Source: an uncultured Bacilli bacterium (GTDB lineage Bacteria > Bacillota_I > Bacilli_A > RF39 > UBA660). Taken from it: a stretch of DNA of 64,000 nt. Made by a program: the position numbers and the translations under genes. The DNA is taken from the NCBI GenBank assembly GCA_947625425.1, contig CANQOH010000002.1, forward strand, positions 34,875 to 98,874. Reading direction: 5' to 3'. The notes under the pieces were generated by a model. That model was not told the DNA's origin. It did no database searches and saw nothing but the letters and a program-made list of their open reading frames with translations. Every line of letters begins with the position of its first letter. Position 1 is the stretch's first letter. This document shows positions 52,344-61,897 of the stretch, one piece after another.

Positions 52344-53072
52344 ATGGATAGAAAGTTTATATATGTTATTGTCATCCTTTTATCTATAACTCTCGTAGTA
52401 GCTGATTATTATATGAATAGAAGTCTTGAAAGTGTAGAGTATTTAAAATTAGTAGATGATAATGTAACTAATGGTTTAAGTGTTGATGATGAATTAGAAC
52501 TTACTAGTAATGAAAATGTTCCATTGGTATCATTTACGCTTACTAATAAACAAAGTGATAATAAAAATAATGAATATACATATGAAATAAAAATTGATAC
52601 TTTAATGGGTACACAAAAATATACTAAAGCTGATGGTAAAATTTATTATCAAGTATTTACGGCTAATGGTGAAACGACTCTTACTTTAAAGAGCAATGAA
52701 TCAATTACTTTTACGGAAATCCCAATAAATTCAAATTATACAATTACGCAAACAACCGTTGATAAATATAAAACATATATTGGTGAAGATGAAAAAAATA
52801 CAATAAGTGGTGTTGTTACTAAAGATTCAACTTTAACATTTAATAATGTTCTAAGTACTTCAAGTACTCCAGTTACTCCAACTGAACCAACAACTCCTGA
52901 AAAGCCAACGACACCTACAAAACCAACAACTCCAGAAGAACCAACTAAACCTTCTGAAGATAAAAAGAATCCAACAACATCTGATAGTATAAAAGGTGCA
53001 TTTATCTTACTAATCGTCTTAAGTGTTCTATTAATTATTAGTTTAAGAATAAAAGTTAAAAGATTTGAATAA
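52344..53072 (+). CDS. Cell-wall-anchored surface protein with NPTTSD sorting signal (sortase B substrate)
   Basis: A 242-residue protein with an N-terminal signal helix (about 5-22) and a Cna-B/SpaA-like beta domain (about 55-170; ESITFTEIPINSNYTITQTT). A Thr/Pro/Glu/Lys repeat stalk (about 172-212; PTEPTTPEKPTTPTKPTTPE) follows. The C-terminus has NPTTSD, a hydrophobic helix (GAFILLIVLSVLLIISL) and the basic tail RIKVKRFE. NPxTx(D) motifs are recognised by class B-type sortases, and a sortase gene lies 650 bases downstream. ATG 52344 is chosen over GTG 52335. Confidence 0.8.
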   Translation: MDRKFIYVIVILLSITLVVADYYMNRSLESVEYLKLVDDNVTNGLSVDDELELTSNENVPLVSFTLTNKQSDNKNNEYTYEIKIDTLMGTQKYTKADGKIYYQVFTANGETTLTLKSNESITFTEIPINSNYTITQTTVDKYKTYIGEDEKNTISGVVTKDSTLTFNNVLSTSSTPVTPTEPTTPEKPTTPTKPTTPEEPTKPSEDKKNPTTSDSIKGAFILLIVLSVLLIISLRIKVKRFE

Positions 53073-53085
53073 TCAAATCTTTTTT
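53061..53085 (+). terminator. Terminator of the surface protein gene
   Basis: AGATTTGA (53061-53068) pairs with TCAAATCT (53073-53080), followed by Ts. Confidence 0.65.
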
Positions 53086-53102
53086 ATTTGCCATAATTTT
53101 AC

Positions 53103-53131
53103 TTTGTATATTTATTATTTTTTAGTATAAT
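53103..53131 (+). promoter_or_regulatory. Promoter of the 53153 gene
   Basis: TTTGTA (53103-53108), 17 bases, TATAAT (53126-53131). Confidence 0.5.
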
Positions 53132-53152
53132 AAAGAACCAAGAGTGATTAAT

Positions 53153-53656
53153 ATGAAAAAACAAATCCATATTTTAGAAGGTATGATTATTTTAACTATT
53201 ATCTTTATCTTTAGTCTTCTAACGATAAATTTTATTCATACCATAAGAGAACAGAAATTTGATTCTAGTTATATGTGGAATATCGATTTTTCCAATCTTC
53301 AAGTTACTAAAGGTAGTCAAGAAGGGGAGATATCTTTAAAAGATAATAATGTTTCCTTACAAGTTGAATTAGCTAAAGAAAATGAATTTTATGAATTTAC
53401 TTTAGATGTTGCTAATAAAGGTACTTTAGATGCTAAAGTATCAGATATAAATCTTGATGTTAAAAATGATCAAAATATTTTAAACTATTCTTTAACCTAT
53501 TTAGACGATAAACATATTGAAAAAGAAGATCTTTTAAAATCAGGTGAAACTAAAACTATTAAAGTCCGTATTTATTATCCAATTCAAAAAGAAAAAATAT
53601 ATGATGCTTTAAACTTAGAACTTAATTTAAATCTAGAATATATTTCAATTTTATAA
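53153..53656 (+). CDS. Membrane-anchored extracytoplasmic protein in the sortase locus
   Basis: A 167-residue protein with one N-terminal membrane helix (about 8-27, GMIILTIIFIFSLLTINFIH) and an extracytoplasmic beta-rich domain. It contains FTLDVANKGTLDAKVSDINL and a late KSGETKTIKVRIYYP strand, suggesting a greek-key/Ig-like fold. No sorting signal is present. It lies between the surface protein and the sortase, so it may be a pilus- or sortase-associated accessory factor; this is inference. ATG 53153 is preferred over GTG 53144. Confidence 0.6.
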   Translation: MKKQIHILEGMIILTIIFIFSLLTINFIHTIREQKFDSSYMWNIDFSNLQVTKGSQEGEISLKDNNVSLQVELAKENEFYEFTLDVANKGTLDAKVSDINLDVKNDQNILNYSLTYLDDKHIEKEDLLKSGETKTIKVRIYYPIQKEKIYDALNLELNLNLEYISIL

Positions 53657-53735
53657 TATAATATATAATATAAAATAATTTATTGACTTATTTCCTTCAA
53701 TAAAGTAACATTATTATGAAAGAAGAGTGTGTAGT

Positions 53736-54689
53736 ATGGCCAAAAAAGCTGTTGAGAAAAAAAATGAAAAAGAACCTAAAAAAGATATGCAAAAGGTTGT
53801 AAAAACCGAAGATAAAAAAAATACGAAAAAAGTAGTAAATCCTGAAGATAAGAAAGATATGCAAAAAGTTGTCAAAACTGAACCAACTACTAAAACTAAG
53901 AAGAAATTAAAACTTAAGAAAAAACCACTTATAATAATTCTTTCTTTAGTTGTTATAACATTTGTCTTATTCTTAGTTGCTACAACGTTCCATAAATCAG
54001 ATTATAAAAAAGATACTGGTGTAAAAGAAACTGAAAAAGTTGAACAACCACCCGCAGTTGAAGAAGAACAAGAAGACGAAGTCGAAGTTGATATTACTAA
54101 AGACTACGAAGACTACTCTGATACAGATTTAGTTGGTATTTTAAACATTCCTGGTACTGAAATAGTAAATGAACCAGTTGTTCAATATAGTGATAATAAA
54201 TTCTATTTAAATCGTGATATTCATCGTAAAAAAGATATAATTGGTACAACCTTCTTAGATTATCGTGTTGATATTGATGACTCTAAAAAGATTCTTATCT
54301 ATGGTCATAATTCACCAACTTTAAATCCACCATTTAAACAATTAGAAAAATATTATGATGAAGACTTTGCTAAAAAGAATCGTATCATCAAACTTACAAC
54401 TCCAGAAGCCGAATATACTTTTGAAATATTCTCAGCTTATATTGATGCTACAGAATTATCAAACTTCTCATATATGAATATTGATTTTGAAGATGATGAA
54501 GCTTGGTTAGATCATATGAATCATTTAAGAAATAACTCTTGGTATAATTTTGATGCTGAATTAGTTCCATCAGATCGTATTCTAGTTGTTCAAACATGTA
54601 CATATCATACAAAATATAAAAAATATGCTAATAAACGTTTTGTTTTAATTGCTAAACAAATTAAAAAAGTTAAAAACGTCAATGAATAG
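53736..54689 (+). CDS. Class B-type sortase with lysine-rich cytoplasmic repeats
   Basis: A transpeptidase that links surface proteins to the wall. The 317-residue protein has a Lys-rich cytoplasmic region with two copies of KKDMQKVVKTE (about 15-50), a membrane helix (about 67-86), an acidic linker and the sortase domain. Catalytic residues are H191 (IYGHNSP), C288 (VVQTCTY) and R301 (KRFVLIA), with the VGILNIPGTEI entry strand and the class-B-like long helical insertion. The nearest substrate is the NPTTSD protein at 52344. ATG 53736 follows AAAGAAGAG. A possible promoter TTGACT-N17-TAACAT lies at 53683-53711. Confidence 0.85.
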   Translation: MAKKAVEKKNEKEPKKDMQKVVKTEDKKNTKKVVNPEDKKDMQKVVKTEPTTKTKKKLKLKKKPLIIILSLVVITFVLFLVATTFHKSDYKKDTGVKETEKVEQPPAVEEEQEDEVEVDITKDYEDYSDTDLVGILNIPGTEIVNEPVVQYSDNKFYLNRDIHRKKDIIGTTFLDYRVDIDDSKKILIYGHNSPTLNPPFKQLEKYYDEDFAKKNRIIKLTTPEAEYTFEIFSAYIDATELSNFSYMNIDFEDDEAWLDHMNHLRNNSWYNFDAELVPSDRILVVQTCTYHTKYKKYANKRFVLIAKQIKKVKNVNE

Positions 54690-54693
54690 CTAT

Positions 54694-54785
54694 AATATCT
54701 TACATAATTTATGTAAGATATTTTTTGTCAAAAGATGTAAATAAACCTCTCTAAGGTTGATTTTAAAAATATATATCGATATACT
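54694..54785 (+). promoter_or_regulatory. Sortase terminator and promoter of the 54810 gene
   Basis: A 12-bp stem (54694-54705 with 54711-54722) plus Ts ends the sortase gene. TTGATT (54757-54762), 17 bases and TATACT (54780-54785) then form a promoter. Confidence 0.65.
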
Positions 54786-54809
54786 TAAAATGCATTAAGG
54801 AGAATTAAC

Positions 54810-55529
54810 ATGAGTAAGAAAAAAGTAATAATTCTAATATCTCTACTTGCTATTATAGCAATTATATTTCTAGTCATAAAAATAACTACTGATTTTAAAA
54901 AAGAAGCTCAAATCAGAGAAGAAATAAAAGAAGTAACTAAATTATTTGGTACTGCCAATATTGATAACGAAGATGCTAACGCTATGTTAGAAAGAAGAGT
55001 TATAACTAAAGGTGATTACAGCAAAGTAGAGGATAGTATTAAATTATATTATAAAGACTTATATAGTAATTTAAAAAATTTAACCTTTCTTCTCGATGAA
55101 GAAAATGAATATAATTATCTTTCTGTTGATAATTTAAAACCAGATTCTGATACTTTATTAAAATCTAAAGATACAATAAATAATACTAAAGCTCAAATCG
55201 ATGAATACTATAATATCTTTATTAAATCTTTAACTATAGAAGATACTAAATTAAGTTATATTAATAATAAAGATTTAAGTAATTATTATATTAAATTCTA
55301 TTTAGAATTAACTAATGAAGTAAATGATGAAGAATTAAAAGAAAACCTACTAGCTAAGTACAACAAAATTAATACTCGTTTAGATATCTATAATGAAGCA
55401 TTAACTTTCTTAGAAACAAATGTTAAACATTGGGAGATTAAAAAAGATAATATAAGTTTTGATAGTACTGAGATATATGATGAATATATTGAAATAACTA
55501 GTAAATTAAATGAAGGAGTTACAGAGTAA
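54810..55529 (+). CDS. Unknown membrane-anchored helical protein upstream of the ABC exporter
   Basis: Not recognised. This 239-residue protein has one N-terminal membrane helix (about 5-25, VIILISLLAIIAIIFLVIK), then an extracytoplasmic, almost entirely helical domain rich in Lys, Glu, Asn and Tyr, without cysteine. There is no lipobox. It has its own promoter and terminator and lies just upstream of the permease operon, so it may be a surface accessory factor. That link rests on position only. Confidence 0.55.
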   Translation: MSKKKVIILISLLAIIAIIFLVIKITTDFKKEAQIREEIKEVTKLFGTANIDNEDANAMLERRVITKGDYSKVEDSIKLYYKDLYSNLKNLTFLLDEENEYNYLSVDNLKPDSDTLLKSKDTINNTKAQIDEYYNIFIKSLTIEDTKLSYINNKDLSNYYIKFYLELTNEVNDEELKENLLAKYNKINTRLDIYNEALTFLETNVKHWEIKKDNISFDSTEIYDEYIEITSKLNEGVTE

Positions 55530-55540
55530 CTTCTTTTTTT
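55513..55540 (+). terminator. Terminator of the 54810 gene
   Basis: A 10-bp stem (55513-55522 with 55526-55535, 3-base loop, one G-U) is followed by a T-run. The stop codon lies in it. Confidence 0.6.
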
Positions 55541-55572
55541 GTCATTTAAATGTCATTTAGATACTTTATAAT
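55540..55572 (+). promoter_or_regulatory. Promoter with 11-bp direct repeats, candidate response-regulator site
   Basis: TGTCATTTA occurs at 55540-55548 and again at 55551-55559, a period of 11 bases, ending seven bases before TATAAT (55567-55572). The -35 region is occupied by the repeats and lacks a -35 consensus. This is the layout of OmpR/PhoB-type activator sites, and an OmpR-family regulator is encoded at 62183. Confidence 0.6.
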
Positions 55573-55593
55573 AATACTTGAAAGGAAGATATT

Positions 55594-58326
55594 ATGCGTC
55601 TTTTAAATAAACTAACCATAAAAAATCTTAAATTAAATAAAAAAAGATCAATTGTTACTATCATTGGTATTATGCTTTCAGTAGCTTTAATTACGGCTCT
55701 TGCTAATATGTTTTTTAGTGCTCGAGCTTCAATTATTAATTATACTATTGAACAATATGGTAATTATCATTATGTTTTTAATGATGTCCCAGCTACAGAT
55801 TATAAATATTTTAAAGAAAATCGCGCCTTAGAAGACGTTTATTTAACATCTTATGTTGGTTATGCCCCTTTAAAAGAAAGTAAAAATGAATACAAACCAT
55901 ATATTTTACTTCGCGCTTTTTCTAAAGAAGCTTTTACTAATCTAGGAATTACCCTAACAGATGGTAGACTACCAGAAAATGATTCCGAAATTGTAATACC
56001 TAAGCATTTAAAAAGCAATGGTAAAGTCGATTATAAGCTAGGGGACGAATTAACTTTAGATATTGGAGATCGTATATCTAATGAAGATAATATTAAACTA
56101 AATATTAATAATTATTACTTTCCCGGAGAAGAGCACCTTGTAAAGAATTTTACTAAGAAATATAAAGTAGTAGGTATCATTGAAAGACCTTCATATGCCG
56201 TTGAAGATTACTCATCTCCTGGTTATTCATTCTTCACTCTTTTAGACGAAGATAATTTTTCTTCTAATGTTGATATTTATACAAGATTAACCACCAAATC
56301 TTTAGAAAATAGAGATGAAGTAGTGGCTAATATTTTAGGTGTTGATTTAGACTTATATTTAAAATGTGAAAATATAAATTACATAATTGATATGGATTAT
56401 GAAGATAGAATAGAACTTACAGAAACTTACAATAAATTAAGAAAATATGACTTTGGTTATAATAGTAATCTTATTACACTTGAAAGTAATTATTTTGCTG
56501 AACCGACCACGCAAGCCCTTGCCATAGCTAGTTTAATCGTCTGTATAATTATTATTGTTGCTTCAGTCTTTTGTATTAAAAATAGTTTTGATATCTCACT
56601 TACAGAGAAAATAAGACAGTATGGAATGCTTTCAAGTATTGGTGCTACTAAAAAGCAAATTAAAAGAAGTATTTATTATGAAGGTCTAATCCTTGGTTTA
56701 ATAGCCATACCTTTAGGTATAATTTGTGGTTTAATCGCTTCATCCATATTAATTGTTCTTGTTAATATTTTCTTAAAAGATTTATATCCAATTAAATTTA
56801 TTTATGTCATTTCCTGGTTAGCAATCTTCCTATCAATTATTCTCGGTTTAACAACTATTTTCTTATCATCATGGCGAAGTGCTCATAAAGCAGCTAAAAT
56901 AAGTCCTATTGAAGCAATCCGTAATAGCTCTGAATTAAAAATAAAAGCTAAAAAACTTAAAATCCCAAAATTTATTGATAAATTATTTGGCATTGGGGGA
57001 ACTATTTCCTATAAAAACTTAAAAAGAAACAAGAAAAACTATCGTCCAACAGTTGTTTCAATCGTTGTTTGTCTATCTATTTTTATATCTTTATATTACT
57101 TTATGAACTTAGCATTTAAAACAGTAAATGAGCAATTAGGATTAGTTGATTATAATATAGCTTTTTATTTTGATTCAAATCATAATCATAATGAAGAATT
57201 ATACTTAGATAGTATTTTAAAACTTGATAATATTGAACAATATGTTCGTACAGATGAAATGTCGATAAATATTAAAGATTATAAATATAGTAAAGAATTT
57301 ACTAAAATAAATGGCAATTTTAAAGGATCATCTTATTGTTATAAAACGGATAATCCAAAAGAAGAAACAGAAGAAAACAAAGTCTATAGTGAAAGTATAA
57401 CATTAGTTAAAGTAAATGATGAGGAATATAAGAATTATCTAAAAAAATTAAATCTTGACTATGATAAAGTTAAAGATAAAGCTATTCTTTTAAATAATGT
57501 TATTGATTCATATTATGATAAAGAAAAGAAAACCGTTATCAATAGCATTGTTCCTTATTTAGATTATAAAGAAGGAGATACGATAAAATTATATTTTGAA
57601 TCAGGAACATATAACTGTAGTCCAGAAATCGAAAGTGATATATATGAATTTAAAATTGCTAAGTTAACTGACGAAGTACCTTTTGGTATCGAAAAAAGAA
57701 CTAATTTACCACGTCTTATAATTAGCGAAGAACAATATAACAAATTAACTGGAGAAAATAGTAGTGTATATGATCGTTTATATATTAATTCTTCTGATCC
57801 AGATAAGTTACAAAGTGATATCAAAAATTTATTACAAAGTAATTTTTCCGAAGACGATTATGTATTAATAAATAGTAACGAAGGAATTCGTGAACGCCTA
57901 TCTTTATATACTTTACTAGCTATTTTCTTATATGGTTTTATCACTGTTATTGCCTTAATAGGAATTACCAATATCTTTAATACGATAACTACAAGTATGG
58001 AACTTCGTAAAAGAGAATTTGCGATGTTAAAAAGTATTGGTATGACTGATAAAGAATTTAATCGTATGATAAGATTAGAAAGTTTATTCTACGGTTTTAA
58101 ATCTTTAATAATTGGTCTTCCACTAGGATGTATATTATCTTATATTATTTATTATTACTACACTAAATATACTAACGATTTAACCATTACCTTTAGTTTA
58201 CCTTACTTTGCAATTATTACGGGAACTATCGTGGTATTACTATTAATTATTTCAATTATGAAATATTCGATAAATAAAATAAATAAACAAAATATTATTG
58301 AAACAATTCGTAATGAAAATATCTAA
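55594..58326 (+). CDS. FtsX-type ABC permease (large, two extracellular domains), first copy
   Basis: A 910-residue permease. Helix 1 (about 19-40) is followed by an extracellular domain (about 45-305). Three helices (about 308-330, 362-390 and 408-432) surround the coupling helix LTEKIRQYGMLSSIGATKKQ. A second half repeats the plan: helix about 484-503, extracellular domain to about 770, then three helices to the end with KREFAMLKSIGMTDKEFNRM. This is the LolE/MacB-like fold used for antimicrobial-peptide or envelope export. It is paralogous to the permease at 59033, sharing the start NKLTIKNLKLNKKR. The ATPase follows after 22 bases. Confidence 0.85.
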   Translation: MRLLNKLTIKNLKLNKKRSIVTIIGIMLSVALITALANMFFSARASIINYTIEQYGNYHYVFNDVPATDYKYFKENRALEDVYLTSYVGYAPLKESKNEYKPYILLRAFSKEAFTNLGITLTDGRLPENDSEIVIPKHLKSNGKVDYKLGDELTLDIGDRISNEDNIKLNINNYYFPGEEHLVKNFTKKYKVVGIIERPSYAVEDYSSPGYSFFTLLDEDNFSSNVDIYTRLTTKSLENRDEVVANILGVDLDLYLKCENINYIIDMDYEDRIELTETYNKLRKYDFGYNSNLITLESNYFAEPTTQALAIASLIVCIIIIVASVFCIKNSFDISLTEKIRQYGMLSSIGATKKQIKRSIYYEGLILGLIAIPLGIICGLIASSILIVLVNIFLKDLYPIKFIYVISWLAIFLSIILGLTTIFLSSWRSAHKAAKISPIEAIRNSSELKIKAKKLKIPKFIDKLFGIGGTISYKNLKRNKKNYRPTVVSIVVCLSIFISLYYFMNLAFKTVNEQLGLVDYNIAFYFDSNHNHNEELYLDSILKLDNIEQYVRTDEMSINIKDYKYSKEFTKINGNFKGSSYCYKTDNPKEETEENKVYSESITLVKVNDEEYKNYLKKLNLDYDKVKDKAILLNNVIDSYYDKEKKTVINSIVPYLDYKEGDTIKLYFESGTYNCSPEIESDIYEFKIAKLTDEVPFGIEKRTNLPRLIISEEQYNKLTGENSSVYDRLYINSSDPDKLQSDIKNLLQSNFSEDDYVLINSNEGIRERLSLYTLLAIFLYGFITVIALIGITNIFNTITTSMELRKREFAMLKSIGMTDKEFNRMIRLESLFYGFKSLIIGLPLGCILSYIIYYYYTKYTNDLTITFSLPYFAIITGTIVVLLLIISIMKYSINKINKQNIIETIRNENI

Positions 58327-58348
58327 CTTTTAAGAAAGGAGAATATAT

Positions 58349-59023
58349 ATGGAAATTTTAAAAGTAGAGAATTTAACAAAAATATATGGTAAAGGAGATA
58401 CAAAGGTAGTAGCTTTAGATAATGTATCTTTTACGGTAGAAAAGGGTGAATTTGTTGCTATAGTTGGAGCATCTGGTAGTGGTAAATCAACTCTATTACA
58501 TTTAATTGGGGGCGTAGATCGTCCAACACGTGGTAAAGTATTTATTGATGGCAAAGATATCTATGAACTAAATGACGATGCTTTAGCTATCTTTAGAAGA
58601 AGACAAGTTGGTTTAATCTATCAGTTTTATAATTTAATTCCTATTTTAAATGTTGAAGAAAATATCACTTTACCTTTAGAATTAGATGGTCGTAAAGTCG
58701 ATGCTCAAGAATTAGATAGTCTACTTAAAACATTAGGTTTAGAAGATCGCCGTAAACATTTACCTAATGAATTATCTGGTGGCCAACAACAAAGAACTTC
58801 TATTGGTCGTGCCATGATTACAAGTCCGGCGATAATTTTAGCTGATGAACCAACCGGTAACTTAGATTCTAAAGCTTCAGAAGAAATAGCTGAATTACTT
58901 AAATTATCAAATAAGAAATATAATCAAACTATTATTATGATTACTCATAATCTAGACTTAGCTGCTACTGCTGATCGTATTATTAAATTAGAAGATGGTC
59001 ATATTATAAATAATAATGAGTAG
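58349..59023 (+). CDS. ABC transporter ATP-binding protein
   Basis: A 224-residue ATPase of the MacB/LolD/BceA type. It has Walker A GASGSGKST (37-45), the Q-loop LIYQFYNLIPIL, signature ELSGGQQQRTSIGRA, Walker B IILADEPTGNLDS and H-loop MITHNLDLA. AAAGGAG precedes the ATG. It lies between the two large permeases, which it probably energises as a 2+1+1 complex. Its stop codon overlaps the ribosome binding site of the next gene. Confidence 0.92.
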   Translation: MEILKVENLTKIYGKGDTKVVALDNVSFTVEKGEFVAIVGASGSGKSTLLHLIGGVDRPTRGKVFIDGKDIYELNDDALAIFRRRQVGLIYQFYNLIPILNVEENITLPLELDGRKVDAQELDSLLKTLGLEDRRKHLPNELSGGQQQRTSIGRAMITSPAIILADEPTGNLDSKASEEIAELLKLSNKKYNQTIIMITHNLDLAATADRIIKLEDGHIINNNE

Positions 59024-59032
59024 GTGATTAAT

Positions 59033-61762
59033 ATGTCTTTATTAAATAAACTTACTCTTAAAAATCTAAAATTAAATAAAAAGAGAACAAGAGTAACTAT
59101 CCTAGGAATAATTCTATCTGTTGCACTAATTACAGCTGTTGCTAATATCTTTAGTAGTCTTAAAGCAACAATAACTAAAGAAACAATTGAAAATTTCGGC
59201 GATTTTCATTATTACTTTGAAAATGTTCCAAGTACTGATATAAAATATTTTGAAGAAAATCGTTATATTGATAAAGTTTATTTAACCAAAAATCTTGGCT
59301 ATGCGGAAAATCCCGATAATCTAAGTCATTACTTTTATATCAATGTCAAAGCTTTAACTGAGGATTCACTTAATAATTTAGGTATAGAATTAGTAAGTGG
59401 TCGTTTACCAGAAAATAGTCATGAAATTATTTTATATTCCAATGGAACTATATATAATGATCATAAATATAAAATAGGTGATGAAATAACCTTTGAATTA
59501 GGTACTCAAGTGGATCATTTCCTCTATGAAAAAGATTATTTAGAAAATAGTTTATATACCACTAACATTTCATTTGGATGGTCCGAAACGGACGAAGATG
59601 AATATAAGGTCATAAATACCACATCTGCTACATATAAAATAGTTGGTATTTACCAAGGTGTTAGTAATAAACTATATGATCCATATAGTTATGTTCATCT
59701 AACTAAGATGGATGAAGAAGATTTAAATGGAAATTATAATTTATATGTTAGATATACCAAACAAGGTTTAAAAATGCAAACTAAAGTAACAGCTAATCTT
59801 ATAAATTATGACTTAGACAAATACGAATATATATTTTACAATAATGATATTCCAGAAATGAGAATTAGGGATTCGTTTAAAAAAGCCTATCAAGAATTTT
59901 TTGATGAAGTTAAATACATTCCATATTATAATAATAGCTTAATTATAGTTGAAACGGATTGGACGAAAAACGAAGATTTAAAGCCAATAGCCATGGTCTG
60001 TTCTGTTATTGCTGTTATTATTATCATAACTTCTATTTTATGTATTAAAAATAGTTTTGATATTTCGGTTACAGAAAGAGTTCGTCAATATGGTATGTTA
60101 TCAAGTATTGGGGCGACTAAAAAACAAATAAGACATTCTATTTACTATGAAGCTTTATTATTATGTCTAATTGGTATCCCATTAGGTCTTATCACCGGCT
60201 TTTTACTTTCATATTTATTACTTACTATTTCTAGTAATATCTTAACAGAATTATTTAAATCTAGTATTGTCTTTCAAGTATCAATCGATTTTGTTATTTT
60301 ATCAATAATTCTCAGTATCATAACTATTTTCTTATCATCTTTAAGAAGTGCTTATAAAGCTTCTAAATTAAATCCAATTGAAGCAATCCGTAATAATGAA
60401 AATCTAAAAATAAAAAAGAGCAGTTTAAAAGTCCCATCTATCATAACCAAACTCTTTGGTATTGGTGGTAACATCTCGTATAAAAATATTAGAAGAAACA
60501 GAAAAAAATATCGCCCAATAATTATTTCTCTAATTATCTGTCTGATATTATTTATTTCCGTTTCGTATTTTGTTAATATTATATATGAAGTAAATTTAAG
60601 TTATTATGACTTTAATTACAATATGACATTGTATATTGATACACCAGAAATGGAAAATATTGATGAAGTATATGCTTTAGATTCTATTAAAGAGTATTCA
60701 AGTATTGTTAAAAATTATTTAACAGCCATTAATTATCCGGTTGATGAAGAATTAAAAGAATATCGTAACATTGACGATGATTCTGAATGCAATGACATCA
60801 TCCATAATTATAGTTCAATGACAATTATTAAATTAGGTAACGAAGAGTATAAACGTTATATTAAAAAACTTGGTTTAAAATATGATGATATCAAAGATAA
60901 AGGTATTTTAATTGATTCAGAAGTTATCAAATCATATAATATGGTCAAGAAAAAAGAAGAACGTCATTATTTTCGTCAATTTGCTTATAACGTTGGGGAC
61001 AAAATAACAATATATCCAAAACAAATTGACTGCCAATATGGCGATTCTGACTTATCTATCTCATATCCTATTGAAATAGGTTACATTACTGATAAGATAT
61101 TGAAGAATAAGCCAATTCCGTTGGGATTAAGGTTTGATAACAACCTTACTTATTCAGAATTAATTTTAAGTGATGAATACTTCGATAAACTTTATCCCGA
61201 AGATCAACATTATGAAATATATATCAATTCAAAAGATCCATCTAAAACCGAAAAAGAAATCAGTACTGCCTTAGGTCCTAGTGCTATTTATCGAATAGAT
61301 AACTATGAACAAGAAATAAAAGAATTAAAAGGAGAGCTTCTTACTATTAATATTTTCTTATATAGTTTTATAGGTATTGTCCTATTAATTAGTATAACTG
61401 GTGTCTTTAATACAATAACAACTTCAATTGAAACACGCCAAAAAGAATTTGCGATGTTAAAAAGTGTTGGTATGAGCAGTAAAGAGTTTAATAAAATGAT
61501 TAGTTTAGAAAGTATCTTAATTGGTTTAAAATCTCTAATAATTGGTCTAAGTATCGGCTGTATATTATCTTATGTCATATATGATAGATATATGGAAGGT
61601 AATTATTATTCTAAAATCGAAAATCCATACCATCTACCATATTTCCAAATATTAATTTCTATCATTGTTATTTTACTTATTGTAATTATCATTATAAAAT
61701 ATTCATTAAATAAAACTAAAAAACAAAATATTATTGAAACTATACGTAAGGAAAATATTTAA
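59033..61762 (+). CDS. FtsX-type ABC permease, second copy
   Basis: A 909-residue paralogue of the 55594 permease with the same plan: helix 1 (about 18-40), extracellular domain to about 320, three helices with ERVRQYGMLSSIGATKKQIR, helix about 500-520, second extracellular domain to about 770, three helices with KEFAMLKSVGMSSKEFNKM. The two extracellular domains differ most between the copies, suggesting a heterodimer that recognises its ligand asymmetrically. ATG 59033 is chosen over GTG 59024 because AGGTGA is its binding site. Both copies end in the same NIIETIR(N/K)ENI. Confidence 0.85.
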   Translation: MSLLNKLTLKNLKLNKKRTRVTILGIILSVALITAVANIFSSLKATITKETIENFGDFHYYFENVPSTDIKYFEENRYIDKVYLTKNLGYAENPDNLSHYFYINVKALTEDSLNNLGIELVSGRLPENSHEIILYSNGTIYNDHKYKIGDEITFELGTQVDHFLYEKDYLENSLYTTNISFGWSETDEDEYKVINTTSATYKIVGIYQGVSNKLYDPYSYVHLTKMDEEDLNGNYNLYVRYTKQGLKMQTKVTANLINYDLDKYEYIFYNNDIPEMRIRDSFKKAYQEFFDEVKYIPYYNNSLIIVETDWTKNEDLKPIAMVCSVIAVIIIITSILCIKNSFDISVTERVRQYGMLSSIGATKKQIRHSIYYEALLLCLIGIPLGLITGFLLSYLLLTISSNILTELFKSSIVFQVSIDFVILSIILSIITIFLSSLRSAYKASKLNPIEAIRNNENLKIKKSSLKVPSIITKLFGIGGNISYKNIRRNRKKYRPIIISLIICLILFISVSYFVNIIYEVNLSYYDFNYNMTLYIDTPEMENIDEVYALDSIKEYSSIVKNYLTAINYPVDEELKEYRNIDDDSECNDIIHNYSSMTIIKLGNEEYKRYIKKLGLKYDDIKDKGILIDSEVIKSYNMVKKKEERHYFRQFAYNVGDKITIYPKQIDCQYGDSDLSISYPIEIGYITDKILKNKPIPLGLRFDNNLTYSELILSDEYFDKLYPEDQHYEIYINSKDPSKTEKEISTALGPSAIYRIDNYEQEIKELKGELLTINIFLYSFIGIVLLISITGVFNTITTSIETRQKEFAMLKSVGMSSKEFNKMISLESILIGLKSLIIGLSIGCILSYVIYDRYMEGNYYSKIENPYHLPYFQILISIIVILLIVIIIIKYSLNKTKKQNIIETIRKENI

Positions 61763-61775
61763 AATAATTTATCTT

Positions 61776-61897
61776 TATGATATAATTTAATTAGTGAAGG
61801 AAAGTCATAAAAAAATGACACATTTGTTCATACCAAATGTCCTTCCGTTGTAAGGACATCTGTTTATTAGCTAAGCTAATAACAGACGCCTTTTTTT
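61776..61897 (+). ncRNA. Putative antisense RNA antitoxin with its promoter
   Basis: TATGATATAAT (61776-61786) predicts a start near 61793. The RNA of about 105 nt ends at a hairpin (61860-61871 with 61875-61885) plus seven Ts (61891-61897). It has no open frame. It is fully complementary to about the last 90 nt of the toxin transcript coming from the other side. It also repeats, in the same orientation, CCAAATGT and AGGACATCTG (compare AGGCATCTG), found at 62018-62035 in the toxin's 5' region, so it can pair there too. Confidence 0.6.
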
